Assembly: GCA_022264855.1 (NCBI GenBank)
Contig: JABYQU010000002.1
Location: 682,001 to 746,000, forward strand
Source: Lenzites betulinus
Taxonomy: Eukaryota > Basidiomycota > Agaricomycetes > Polyporales > Polyporaceae
Length of the DNA stretch: 64,000 bases
Reading direction: 5' to 3'
The notes under the pieces are model-generated. The model was not told the DNA's origin, made no database searches, and was given only the letters and a program-made list of their open reading frames with translations. Positions 20,387 to 31,822 of the stretch are shown in pieces. Positions within the stretch are counted from its first letter, which is position 1. The number at the start of each line of letters is the position of its first letter. A program made the translations under genes and the position numbers.

Positions 20387-21739
20387 ATGGCCGACGTCAA
20401 GAAGGGCAAGACTCCCAAGGAGTTCTTTGGTGCGTACGCGCCCCCCCTGCGCGACGCCGTGTCGCTGGGCCTCCTTGTTGGAGAGATATGATTGCTGACC
20501 TGGCACCCATATGCAGTCGACTTCATGATGGGTGGTGTGTCTGCGGTACGTGGTGTGGCCTATCATCTGGTACACCAGTCTCTGAACAGCACTCGTTATG
20601 CAGGCCGTTGCCAAGACCTCCGCTGCCCCCATCGAGCGTATCAAGCTCCTGATTCAAAACCAGGACGAAATGGTACGTAACTCTTGATTGGAGTTGGATG
20701 TGCGGCCTGATGACGTGTCATTCCCCCCTTTAGATCAAGCAGGGTCGTCTCGCTGAGCCCTACAAGGGCATCACTGACTGCTTCGCCCGCACTACGCGTG
20801 ACGAGGGCGTCGTTGCCCTCTGGCGTGGAAACACCGCCAACGTCATCCGGTACTTCCCCACACAGGCGTTGAACTTCGCCTTCAGTACGTGCATTAATTG
20901 CTTAATGACGGTATGGAGTGCTAACATGATATGCAGAGGACTACTTCAAGTCGTTGTTCGGCTTCAAGAAGGACGAGGGTTACTGGAAGTGGTTCGGTGG
21001 TAACGTTGCCTCCGGTGCTGGTGCTGGTGCTGCGTCGCTGCTGTTCGTGTACTCGCTGGACTACGCCCGTACCCGTCTTGCGAACGATGCCAAGTCGGCG
21101 AAGGGTGGAGGAGCCCGCCAGTTCAACGGTCTCGTCGACGTCTACAAGAAGACTCTCGCGTCTGACGGTATTGCCGGCCTGTACCGTGGCTTCGTGCCGT
21201 CGGTTGTTGGTATCGTCGTCTACCGTGGTCTCTACTTCGGTGTCTACGACTCCCTCAGTACGTGGTTTTCCCGTCAGCACAAAACAATCACTCATCCTCG
21301 ATGCAGAGCCTGTCGTCCTCGTCGGTGCTCTCCAGGGTTCCTTCCTTGCGTCGTTCATGCTTGGTTGGGGTGTCACCATTGGTGCTGGTCTTGCTTCGTA
21401 CCCTCTCGACACCATTCGGTAAGTTCGCGCGGCACGATGCTTCCAACTGCAACTGATGTCTTGATAGTCGTCGCATGATGATGACTTCTGGTGCTGGGGT
21501 TCACTACAAGTCCATGTTCGACGCTGGCTCGCAGATCGTCGCGAAGGAGGGTGTCAAGTCGCTCTTCAAGGGTGCCGCTGCCAACATTCTCCGTGGTGTT
21601 GCCGGTGCTGGTGTCCTGTCGCTCTACGACAAGCTCCAGGAGGTCATGTTCGGCAAGGTCTACTCGGGTGGTGAGTGTCATTGTACCCGGTATCATTATT
21701 GGATCTGCAAGCTGACGAACATCTGCAGGCTCTGGCTAA
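20387..21739 (+). CDS. AAC: Mitochondrial ADP/ATP carrier
   Basis: Exchanges cytosolic ADP for matrix ATP across the inner mitochondrial membrane. Eight exons (20387-20429, 20517-20545, 20604-20672, 20734-20884, 20937-21257, 21307-21418, 21468-21670, 21729-21739) join to 939 nt, 312 residues. Three mitochondrial-carrier repeats are visible, each with a PxD/E-type signature ([35 protein letters not shown]). The RRRMMM hexapeptide is the hallmark of ADP/ATP carriers as opposed to other family members. The last exon has only 11 bases and gives the short Gly/Ser end. Codon use is strongly C-biased at third positions, fitting high expression. Confidence 0.97.
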
Positions 21740-22019
21740 ACGCATACATCTGTGTGGATATAATACATTGTATCAGCCTCATAGTACTATCGTTTTCCTT
21801 GCACGCTCTTCGAGCTCTCCCAATAGACTCCTTCCATATATCTGCTGGCTACGTACCCGGGCATATTACGATTCGATTATACGTAGTAGAGTTGAAATCG
21901 AGAGATTTCTTATACCACATCATGGGCGCCTTTTTAACTCGCACAATTGTCGCGACGTCGACTTGGAGGCCCTGGCCTTGCAGTGACACGACTTCGAAGC
22001 AGCTTGCTTCATCTCTTCC

Positions 22020-24588
22020 ATGATATGGTTATGGCGACGTTCCTGGCCTGTTTCTAGTCTGAGGTATTACTGCAGCATTGCCCCAGGAAGTCCTGCTGTC
22101 GTGCTGCGGCCCTACCAAGAGTCCTGTCTGGATGCTTGTGTTGAGGCTCTGAATGCAGGCTCTACTCGTATCGGTGTTTCTTTACCCACAGGATCTGGAA
22201 AGACAACTGTATTCATATCTCTGCTATCGCGCCTACCCTCTCCTACCCCAGAAGCCACCAGGTCTTTGGTGATTGTCAACAGCGTTGAGCTTGCACGACA
22301 GACGGCCGACCAAGCTAAGAAGTTATTCCCTCAATGGACCGTAGAGATCGAGCAAGGCAAACATCATGCTTCAGGAACTGCAGATCTGTGAGTATAACAC
22401 GTATTATTCGCATGGACATAGTCAGCTTACGCTTAAGAATACAGAACGGTCGCAACCTTTCAGACATTGTTACGGTCTCTGCGCCTGGACAAGTTTCAAG
22501 CGGGGTACATGAAGGCTCTCATTGTAGACGAAGCACATCATGCTGCTGCACCTTCGTGAGTGACTGGCCGAAAGACTTCGTTCTTGCTTGCTCATCTCCT
22601 TCTCAAGGTACCGACATATATTGTCCCATTTCAACGCCGATATACAGGCGCCGGACGACGAAATCGACGGCGCTGCGCGAACGAACCACCGCGTTCCTAT
22701 CCTCGGTTTCTCCGCGACGTTCAGTCGGCATGACGGTTTAGCGCTGGGCACAGTGTTTGAGAGAATAGTATACCATCGCGACTTTTTGGACATGATAAAG
22801 GAGCAATGGTGCGCGCGTCCGCTCTCGTATGCACTGCTAGCCTCATACATCGCCAGGCTCTGCAATGTGCGATTCACCACGGTTCGCGCGAACATCGACC
22901 TGAGCAATGTGACCATTAACTCGCGTTCGGGAGAGTTTAATCCGACAAGTTTGGCGCACGTTGTGAACACCGATGTCGTCAATGAGCTTGTCGTACGGAC
23001 GTGGCTGGACAAAGCAGGTCAGAACTTCTCTCCCTCGTATTTTGAATATTCTACTGAACGCGTTTCTCTTCCTAGCGGAGCGCAAGTCCACCTTGATCTT
23101 CTGCGTGAATATTGCGCACGTAGTCCAACTGACGGCCGTGTTCCGGGACGCGGGTATCGATGCGCGATACCTGCATTCGGGCACACCAGCTGCCGAGCGC
23201 AAGGCATTAGTGCAGGATTTCAGAAGTGGCCAATATCCCGTGCTGATAAACTGCGGTACGCTCCTGCAATGCTGTTGAAGTCGTACGCCTACTCATATCC
23301 TTGATAGCTGTACTGACTGAGGGGGCGGATATACCCAATATTGACTGTGTAATCGTGGCGCGACCGACTAAGTCAAAAAACGTCTTCGCGCAGATGGTCC
23401 GTGTGCATCTTTACGCTCGTGGGACCCTTCACTTACCCCTGAATAGATTGGCCGTGGAATGAGGTTATCCCCAGATACCGGCAAAGACGATTGTCGAATC
23501 ATAGACTTCGTGGACTTACATGAACGGGCTGGTGGGGTCATCTCAGCGCCGACCCTGTTTGGTCTTGACCCTTCTGAGCTAGGGGATGGCAAGTGTTGTC
23601 ACAACAAGCACTCTAGTGGACGAATGCTTACACAATAATCAGATGAAACAATCGAGACAATTGAGCAACGACAGGTTATATTGGAGGCTGAAGACGATAT
23701 AGCAGACGATATGCCTGCCATGAATACCGTCTCGGGCACAATTCTCTCGCCCAAGTCGGTCACCTATGTCGACTACGACGACCCCTTCATGCTCCTAGAC
23801 CAGGCTTCCGGTGACCCCAATATCCGCAAACTGAGCCAAAACGCATGGGTATGTTGTGGGGACGGTGTCTATATACTCGAATGCCTTGGAAAGGGGTACA
23901 TCCGCGTTGAGCCTGCAAAGGATGGAGGTATGTGGATCAGACATAGGTTTAGTGAGGAGATGCTGAGTGCGGATGCAGATGCGCAATACGATGCTCACTA
24001 CACTCCGCCAACGCTACCACGAGGAACAGCGTACATACTCAAGATATCGCCATTCCGGAAGTGCAAACGGCTCCTGTCTGCGGAGACGTTGGCGGAGGCC
24101 ATTAGGGGCTGCGACACTTACGCCCACAGCAAGGTTCTTCCTGGAAAGCTAGCACTTGGGTAACGTCAACGATATCGTAACGAAGACTCCGCGCTCACCA
24201 TTCCCGCGAATCTTAGGCTTCGACGAACTGCGAAGTGGCGATGGGAGCCGGCCACCGAAGCCCAGAAGCAGTTCGTCTCGAAGCGGTGGAAGGCGCGGAA
24301 GGTCCTCTCCAGTGCGGACGATCACACCCGGAAGGTGCTTTCCTCCGACAAAGATCTGAAGGCGCTGAAGAAGGGCGAGGCAGCCAACATCATCACGCGT
24401 TTGAAGCACGGTGCACAGGTGCGGCGAGTGTATCGCATTTCTAAACACGTCAATTCAGCGTTGTGTTGCAGGCGCGCCATGAGAAGCGTCAGAAGGAGCT
24501 TGCAAAAGCCGCTCTCGCTGCCGCGAAGGAAGCGACAATACGTAGTCGCCAGACTGTCAAAGTCGGCCCTTTGCCCGTCGCTCATTGA
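22020..24588 (+). CDS. IRC3: Mitochondrial DEAD/H-box helicase, IRC3 family
   Basis: Superfamily 2 DNA helicase of mitochondria; yeast Irc3 remodels branched mtDNA and is needed for mtDNA stability. Ten exons (22020-22387, 22445-22555, 22608-22808, 22857-23017, 23076-23255, 23308-23396, 23447-23588, 23643-24159, 24217-24418, 24472-24588) join to 2,088 nt, 695 residues. Motifs in order: [16 protein letters not shown], Walker A LPTGSGKT, motif Ia [11 protein letters not shown], motif [12 protein letters not shown], motif [11 protein letters not shown], motif [11 protein letters not shown], motif [11 protein letters not shown] and motif [12 protein letters not shown]. The amino terminus ([19 protein letters not shown]) is a plausible mitochondrial presequence. 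The intron at 23589-23642 starts GCAAGT, a GC-AG intron; a GT choice breaks the frame. Confidence 0.9.
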
Positions 24589-24642
24589 TGCTTTTGCTGG
24601 ACACGAATGCTGCTCTTATTTTAGCATAACATGTATATTACT

Positions 24643-27600
24643 TTACAAGTCGGCTAATGTAGACAATCTCGGGGAGACGGCGTGCGCACTCTGTAGGGTA
24701 TATACGGCCGCTAGTTGGGCTTGAGCCACCAGCCCATTTAGGCTCGCCGGCTCCTCGAATGCAGCCTGATTGCGAGACAGGCTTGCGAGTATCGATCCCA
24801 CCAGCGAGTCTCCCGCGCCTGTCACGTTTACGATCTCGTCGTCGGACACCTGAACGGGCGGGAAGTGCTTGAGAACGACGACGCTGTGGCCAGACTTGCT
24901 CTGGGCGACGATCTGTCGTGCGAAGATGTTGGTGCTGTGTGTCGCCCAAGCGGATGAGGCAGCCTTCTCTCCGGAGATGCGGAACGCGACAATGAGCCCG
25001 CGGTCACCGCACTTGATGATGAGGTGTTGGAAGAACGGGAGGAGGTTGATGGCCATCTGTGCGATGCCGTTCTCGACCAGGAAGGAGAGGTTGTTTGTAG
25101 AAGCACCTTCGTCGTCGAAGACACTACGACGCGCCAGAAGGTCCAGGTCCATGCGGAACTCGGAGCCAAGGCCCATCTCGTCGATGACCTTCCACCAGTA
25201 TTGGTGGGCAGTCAGCTCAAGAGAGCTCGCACATGCCTCCTGGTACATATGCGCTAGTTCCAAGATATTGGGGGTAGCGAACGTGACCGGGGCTTGCGGG
25301 ATGGTCGCAGTGTCCAGAGCGGATGCGAGAGCTGGGAAAATCATCGTGGACTTCGGTACGGAAGTGGGTTCGCTGTAGGTTGGTAGATAATTGTCAGTGC
25401 ACGCAATCAGATAGATCAATGCCAAACTCGGTACTGACAAGAAGGCTACCGGGGTTGTCAGTATACACTATGCATGGAGGTATCTTAAACTCACTGAGGA
25501 TGTTCCGCGCATTTGCGTAGCCCACCAAGGATTTCAGTGTCTCGTGTGACATATTGGCATCCAGAGCTAGTATCGCGGGACTGTGCTTCTCGACCACTTC
25601 AACGACCTACCGAACGTTGTATTCAGTCATGTACGTTTTGATGTCATAACATCACGGACCTTGGTTGCGTCGAGCGTGAGTATGGCATTCATATCCGCTA
25701 CGCCACCAGTGAGCCCGCCCATGCTGTCTAGAACCATATTACACACTGGCGTTCGCGTCTTCGGGCTTCGGATGAACCCGTCTGTTCGCAGACCGATTTG
25801 CCTGGTCTCGTCCAGGAGGAGCGTCCCAAACGCGTCGTCGCCGATAGGGGATACCAATGCAGTGGTTGTTGCTAGATCCTTCGAGTGTGACGTCAAGATC
25901 CGGTGAGCAGCTTCTGCGACGTTTCGACCAACTCCACCTGCGGTCAGCGACACTATCCCCGGCGTGGTTGAGTGAAGATTGTTGTTTGCACGAGCTGAAC
26001 CTGAGACAGGGTCCGCTCGCGCGGTAATGTCCACAGCAGCAGAGCCAACGATGACAAGCTTCGCGGGGGGCTACACGTTGCACAGTTTACATTGTATGCA
26101 TAAGTATGGTACATAGCATTTAAGTATCAAGACGAGTTGCGTACTAAGTCAGGAGTTTCGTTCGGTTTAGATGCAGGAGACTTTGGAGACTTTGGGGATG
26201 CAGAAGCGTTGACAATGTGAGAATGCGAGAGCTCGGCTTGGCGTTCCCTGCTGAGTTGCACGTATGCCGCAGCGATCTGACCGCCTAGAGAAATGTCAAG
26301 TCAATGCAGCCCGCCCGGTCACTACGAATGGGCGCATACCGATAAACGCAGTATTCTCGATTAGGGCAATGTCTGCACATATGTGATGAGGGGAGTGTAC
26401 GCAGAGCATAATATGCATTACATGAGACGTACTGCTCGCCAATGATTTGCCCGACGTAAGCTCGCCCACTCGCTTGAGAAGCCAAGGAGTTGCTTCCTTC
26501 CCCCGTCGGCTTATTCCATTGGCCTCAGACTCCTTGACGGCCTGTTCAACGGCTTGTTGGAGCTCCTGGCCGACTTCGTCATAACTCTCGGGAATGGGGA
26601 CTGCGAAGAGTGCGCCATTTGACATTCCAAGCTGCGTATGAGTATCTAGGGCCTAATGAGTCCGAAGTGACTGTAGATCATGTTAGTGGCATTGCTCACG
26701 AAGAATTTGTGCAGCAGATGCGGGGTCATCTACACGCCAGGGACTCTGCAAAGTCTATGAGTTAAAATGCACTCAGGCTCTGTCGGGCGAACACTATACC
26801 TTGAAGCCGCTACGCCTGGTGTAAAACGCGGGGAAGTCATCCGTAGGTCCATACGAGATCACTGGGACACCTAGGGTTTCCTATTGCTCGTGTCAGGATA
26901 GCGAATCGATTGCCTGACGCGCGGGCGGAGACATACCAAGTATTCCAATGTCCTGTACGTGGAATACGTTTATTATGGTCACGTTTCCGGAAGAACGCAG
27001 GAATTCACTGACCTGCCAATGTCCAATATTGACTTGACGCCAGCGGAAACCAATCCCACAGGACAGCGAGTCAACTCATGGAGATCCGCCGAAATGTCCA
27101 TGGCTATTGACTCAGGTTAGCGCAAGAGTGATCTTCCAGTCCTGCAACTTACTGGATTCTGCGCCTCGGTGCACACCTCCGAGACTAGATACAGCTATGA
27201 GATGGCGTCGTGGAGATGCAATGATAGCAGCTTACCCTCCGGTAGAGAATACCTGGACACTGGGTCAATATCTGGTATATCACGCCCGAACTGAGCCATA
27301 CCTTGATACCAGCTAGAGCAGCAAAGATGAGGGTCGTGCTACAAGTAGTTCCCTACAAGAATTTGAGCGCGACGTTCTTCACAGTGCAGTATTCCGTCCG
27401 AGCACTCACACCGTCTTTCTTGAGGGCTATGGCCGCGCCAATGTCTCGCCTCGACAGTTTCACTACGGACTTGTCCGCGCGTATGTCCGCGAGACGTTCC
27501 AGCTCGTGCGGCTCCAAGCCAATCTTCACCCTACCCTCGATGAGCCCAATGGTAGCAGGAATCGCACCAGCCTTGCGGACATTGCTCTCGACCGATCGTG

Positions 27601-27823
27601 CGGTCTCGAGGTTCGCGGGGTAGGGCATTCCATGGGTGACTATGGTCGTCTCAAGCGCGACAAGCGGTCGGCGGTGCGCGCGTGCCTCCTGGACCTCCGG
27701 GTGGACGTCAATGGGCGCATGCTTCTTGAGAGCGGCAGCGAGAGAGGAGAATGGTCGCCGGTGTCCGAGCGAAACCGTCGTGGACCTGAGCAGGCGCGCG
27801 CTGCGTCGTTGTATGGGGGACAT
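24643..27823 (-). CDS. Pseudouridine-5'-phosphate glycosidase fused to PfkB-family (pseudouridine) kinase
   Basis: Bifunctional pseudouridine catabolism enzyme. The N-terminal half cleaves pseudouridine-5'-phosphate to uracil and ribose-5-phosphate (bacterial PsuG), and the C-terminal half resembles the PfkB kinase PsuK, which makes that substrate. PsuG landmarks: VALETTIVTHGMPYPANLET, ATIGLIEGRVKIGL, GTTCSTTLIFAALAGI, VFSTGG then GGVHRGAE, SMDISADLHEL, PVGLVSAGVKSILDIG, TLEYLETLGVPVISYG, and ENTAFIG. PfkB landmarks: LVIVGSAAVDITA, LTAGGVGRNVAEAAHRI, VSPIGDDAFG, and the catalytic VNVTGAGDSLVG near the end. The start at 27823 gives a basic, Ser/Arg-rich leader (MSPIQRRSARLLRSTT) that could target mitochondria. 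Ten or more short exons. The fusion is known in many eukaryotes; the order here is glycosidase then kinase. Confidence 0.9.
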
Positions 27824-28061
27824 CGGGCCTCGGGTTCTACGCACCCAAGTCGCGAAACTCCGCCAGTGACCAGTGGTGGAGAGTTCAAAAGGACGTTCGG
27901 TGCAAGCTCGCAAAAGCTTGCAGTGCGTAGTAGCTTGGCGATCGCGGACGGCACGCGAGGGCGCGCACATGCTCGCGGTCAGGGCGTCTGGATCCATTAT
28001 GCCGACGCTGACCGTGGTCCGGACTGAATGTATGCGCCTCGCTCGATCGTTCACTCGAGAT

Positions 28062-28207
28062 CGAATCGATGTTCCCTTGACCGCGAAACTCGAAGGGCTT
28101 TCCCGGATCTAGGCAAACTCGGGCGCCGCCCCCGACGCTACGGTGCTGGGCACGTGCGCGTCACGGGGGGGCAGGCGCCCACTGCTGCATTTCGGAGTAC
28201 AACGCTA
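28062..28207 (-). repeat. Retroelement terminal repeat B2 (outer left end)
   Basis: 146 bp, identical by eye to 28599-28744 and 33370-33515. Contains a GC-rich inverted repeat at 28121-28180 (arms GGGCGCCGCCCCCG and CGGGGGGGCAGGCGCCC). It is separated from the neighbouring A repeat by 69 bp found nowhere else in the element. Confidence 0.85.
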
Positions 28208-28276
28208 CACACGAATCGTTGTGCTACGAAGGGTAGTGTACTGTAAGTACTTATGCAAAGGGAATGGGACGGTGGG

Positions 28277-28598
28277 TAAACAGAATCTCGCGCTGGCAGC
28301 GACGAGGAGAAAGGGATTAATGAGGCGGAAAGGCGTCTCGCGTGCGTCCGACTGAACTCACCTGGCAGCGACGAGGAGAAAGGGATAAGTCCTCCTCGGC
28401 TGCTGGGGTTGAAGTCTTCCGCGGCGCAGACGCCGGTGCGGCACCCAGAAAGGCAACTGGTGCGGCTCGCTGCCCGGGGGCGCGAGACAACGAGAAGACC
28501 GGCACCCGGGAAGGGCTCCGGGCGCGGATCGCTGCCGAGCGGCGCGATACGACTGTCTCCTCGATTCGACTTGAGTAAACGTATCCTTTTAAACTCGA
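28277..28598 (-). repeat. Retroelement terminal repeat A2 (left unit)
   Basis: 322 bp, matching 33048-33369 and 37819-38140, with one difference (T at 28404, C in the other two). Holds an internal direct repeat of 25 bp at 28293-28317 and 28362-28386, 69 bp apart. The same internal repeat recurs in the other A copies. Confidence 0.85.
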
Positions 28599-28744
28599 CG
28601 AATCGATGTTCCCTTGACCGCGAAACTCGAAGGGCTTTCCCGGATCTAGGCAAACTCGGGCGCCGCCCCCGACGCTACGGTGCTGGGCACGTGCGCGTCA
28701 CGGGGGGGCAGGCGCCCACTGCTGCATTTCGGAGTACAACGCTA
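28599..28744 (-). repeat. Retroelement repeat B1 (left unit)
   Basis: 146 bp copy of B, directly abutting A2, downstream (in element orientation) of the left-unit recombinase gene. Contains the same hairpin-forming inverted repeat at 28658-28717. Confidence 0.85.
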
Positions 28745-28923
28745 TAAGTCTAAAGGAAAAGAGGAAGTGATTCGGCAGATGGTGGCGAAGAAATGTGTGG
28801 GGTTTATGTATTTACTGAGAACGGAGTGGGGTGACGCGGCGGGACACTGGGGAATGAGTCGATGGGAAGAGGCTCGGGACGCGAGGGGGAACGTAGTATG
28901 TTGAGGCTGTGCGCGTTCGCGCT

Positions 28924-29943
28924 CTATGTGGAGGGTAGGGCGTTGGCGGGTCCGTCATGTAGCGAACGACCGTCGCACAGCATCGCGCTGAGAAGCGCGG
29001 GATGCTTACGGATGTACACCAGCCAGGCGTCTGAGGACCAGCGGCCGAGCGCCTGAATTGTTGTGGGTGGCACGCCGGCCGCGGCGAGGGATGTAGCGCC
29101 TCCGGCGCGCATTGAGTGACCTGCGATGTCTCGAGGGAATAGTGCGCGCAGGCGCCTCATGAACCAGGCGCGCGTGGGGACATCGCCGGACGCGCGGAGC
29201 CAAAGCTCGGCTCGGAGTGGGAAAGAGACGTCGCGGCAATGGAGGTAAGCGACGAAGGCGTTGTAGGGGTCCGGTGCGGTGGCTGCACATTGTACGAGCA
29301 CGCGGTTCCCCTCGAAGAACGCGTCCGCTTTATGTGCGGGTAGGAGGTACTCGAAGGAGCTTGCGCTGACCTTGAGTGACGCTCGCATCGTGAGTTTTCG
29401 GTATGACTGAAGGTCGCGGTTGTCAGGCCATACGAGTTCTCCGAGTCGCAAGAGGGCGTGGAAACTGGTTGTGATAATGGCGATAAATAGTTTGTCGTCA
29501 TAGGTGGGAGACCCGCCAAACGATGCTATCGCGCCCACGAGGTCGTCGCGCGAGAGGGCTCGTTTGCGAACGACGGGTTTGCTGCGCAGGCGTTTGAAGC
29601 CCTTGAGCGTGCGCGAGACGAGGGCCGAGGAACGCGCGGCGCGGACAGTCGGATAGAAGGTCTCAAGCTCGCTGCAGATGCCTGAGAGGTAAGAGTCTAC
29701 GGAGCGAGGTTCTATGTGGTGACACATAAAGGTGGCGTATAGGCTGAGAGTGTCGGGGGTTGGGTCGATTGGGAAGGAGTGGGCGTGGACAAAGGATAGG
29801 TAGCTGTTCAAGGCGGAAGAGTACGTGAGTTTTGTGCTGGAGTCGAGCGCATGTCCGAGCGCAATGGCGCGTTCGTGGACGAGGCGCTCCAAGGTCCACG
29901 GCGCGCGCACGGGCTGCCGTGGCCTGCGGGAGGCAGGGATCAT
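28924..29943 (-). CDS. Tyrosine recombinase of retroelement, left unit
   Basis: Site-specific recombinase that replaces integrase in DIRS/Ngaro elements and inserts the circular cDNA. The catalytic set is visible: Arg in HALLRLGEL, HSMR in IAGHSMRAGGATSLAAAGVP, and Tyr in RWSSDAWLVYIRKHP. The usual second His/Trp position is Trp. The preferred start is the ATG at 29943, because it overlaps the RT-RNase H stop as ATGA (29943-29940) and yields MIPASRRPRQPVRAPWTLER, 339 residues; the frame is also open upstream to an ATG at 30087. Termination-reinitiation is the likely way it is translated. The ORF is intact. Confidence 0.88.
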   Translation of the reverse strand: MIPASRRPRQPVRAPWTLERLVHERAIALGHALDSSTKLTYSSALNSYLSFVHAHSFPIDPTPDTLSLYATFMCHHIEPRSVDSYLSGICSELETFYPTVRAARSSALVSRTLKGFKRLRSKPVVRKRALSRDDLVGAIASFGGSPTYDDKLFIAIITTSFHALLRLGELVWPDNRDLQSYRKLTMRASLKVSASSFEYLLPAHKADAFFEGNRVLVQCAATAPDPYNAFVAYLHCRDVSFPLRAELWLRASGDVPTRAWFMRRLRALFPRDIAGHSMRAGGATSLAAAGVPPTTIQALGRWSSDAWLVYIRKHPALLSAMLCDGRSLHDGPANALPST

Positions 29944-31822
29944 GACCTTGAGGCCCCCAGCGCGTCTCGAGGGGGACTGAATTGGAGTAGCGTGATGCCG
30001 GGGACGCGCTCTCGGACAAGGTCGAGCTTGCCCCTGGAGAGCGCGTCCGCTATGACATTGAGTTCTCCTGGGATGTGGTCGACGCAAACGTCGATATCGC
30101 AGTCGATCATTACGTTGATCGCACTCTTCAGGATGGGATTGTATGTCGGGGTGGCGCGGAGGGAGTTGAAGATGGCAACGGAGTTCGAGTTGTCGGATAA
30201 CACAGCAAGTCTACGGACGAAACGTCCGGCTTCGCGCCATGCGCCCGCTCGGTGGATGGCAGCGCATACCGCCCAGGCCTCGAAGAAGAAAATGGTATCG
30301 GTCGGCGCCCCAGTTGGTAAGTCGCAATAGAAACCCAGGGACAGCCAAGGGAAATAGATCCCCATCCCGACGCCCGACGCATCGGTCAGTGCGAACTCAT
30401 CGCCGAGGGACCCCTGGATGAGATCGCGCGGGGACCACGCATTGGCGTCGAGCAGCCGAATGCCGCTAGCGTTGACGACGTGGTGCCGGAGCCACACTAG
30501 GTCGTTGGCCACTGCAGCGTTGACATAGATCCCTGCCCGCTGCTCCGTCTTTCCGGCCATTTTTTCGTAAATGTTGGATAGCGCCGGTTTGAGGAGCGGA
30601 TACACGTTGAACGACCAGTTTGCGTAGCCGGTGAAGGCTTGGAACTCCGCGAGTGTCCGCCGACGATTGCCTGGCGAAAGGTCGCAGAAACCGTCAATGG
30701 CTTCCAGTAAGCGTGTCTTCCCCTCCTCTGGTAGAGTCACGGTCATCGCGTTGGGATCCACGAGGAAACCGATGATGGGTAGCGATGTGCCATGCAGCTG
30801 CTTTGCTCGCTCGTGCGGAACTCCAAGCTCGTCCCAAAGACGGAGCAGTCGAGCTTGCGGTGTAGGAAAGAACTGGTTGTAAGGTTCGTACCACGAGACG
30901 TCGGAGATGAGTGCGAAACCAAAGTCATCGTCCACGTAGTTGTGCTTCGAGGCGACGCCTGCCTTGACTTCCGCGATCCAAGCGACCAGGCAGTCGAACG
31001 CGGCCCACACGCGAAGAGAACCGCGCCCGCCAAAGAGGTTGCATCGGTCGATGTAGCGCTCGCCATCGATGGTAACGGCTTGTCGAATCTGCCAGAAAGG
31101 CGACACCGGCATGCGGCGATAGGCCTGCGATACATCCGATTTCCACAGGATAAGCTCCAGGCCAGCGTGACTGCGACGAAAGGATCGAAGCGAGTCCCCA
31201 AGAGCAGGGATCCCATCCAGCACGGCGCCCTTGATGGCCTCGGGTCGTATCATCGAATTCAGGGAGAAAAGGCCCGCGCTTTGATCGTTCACCAGTCGGA
31301 ACTTCGTCGAGTGGGGCTTGGGGACGACGTGGATGGGCATCGAGTACATCCCGGGCAGTAGCTCCGTCCCGAAAGACGTAGAGTAACGACCTAACGCGAT
31401 CTCCTCGTCTCGCTGCGCGCGGAGGAATTGAGCCGCCTTGTCCTCCTGCGGGGTCGGCCTGCACTCATCCCAGGTATCCGGGTAGTCCGCGGGTTTCGCA
31501 TCCGCGTAGGGCCAAAAGCCTTCTCGTAAGGCTCGTACGACGGAACGCACGAACGGCTGGTTCGGGTGGTCGTACAAGTAGGACGCGAACTTGTCGACAT
31601 TGATTGGGGTGACGATTTTGAACAACTCCGGGCGGTCGCGCAGCGTCGCGTTCACGACCGGGTCTTCGCGCACGGCGCGCGGAACATCTGGGACGGGCGC
31701 GTGAGTTGCAGACACATCCGCGAAACGCTTGGTTGGCTTCGCGAGGTCATCCCACACAAAACCGCGCAAGAACCGTGGCTGAACTACGTCCTCAGGTTGC
31801 ACGCGCGCCCTTAACACATTCG
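29940..31822 (-). CDS. Reverse transcriptase-RNase H of retroelement, left unit
   Basis: RT and RNase H of a YR-retrotransposon. The frame is open from 32996, but the part overlapping Gag is Ser/Arg-rich low complexity, and conserved sequence begins near the Gag stop (about 31,822 given as an approximate start). RT landmarks: PMPIHVVPKP-like fingers, KFRLVNDQSAGLFSLNS, LWKSDVSQAYRRMPVSPFW, and the catalytic NYVDDDFGFAL box. RNase H landmarks: LTDASGVGMGIYF, FFEAWAVCAAI, LSDNSNSVAIF, and the DHIPGELNVIADALSRG end. The pol frame is +1 relative to Gag, so expression needs a +1 (or -2) shift or reinitiation. The stop at 29940-29942 overlaps the recombinase ATG. Confidence 0.87.

Noticed and set aside
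28293..28386. CRISPR-like spaced repeat in element repeat A
   Set aside because: Only two 25-bp copies 69 bp apart, within a eukaryotic retroelement terminus.
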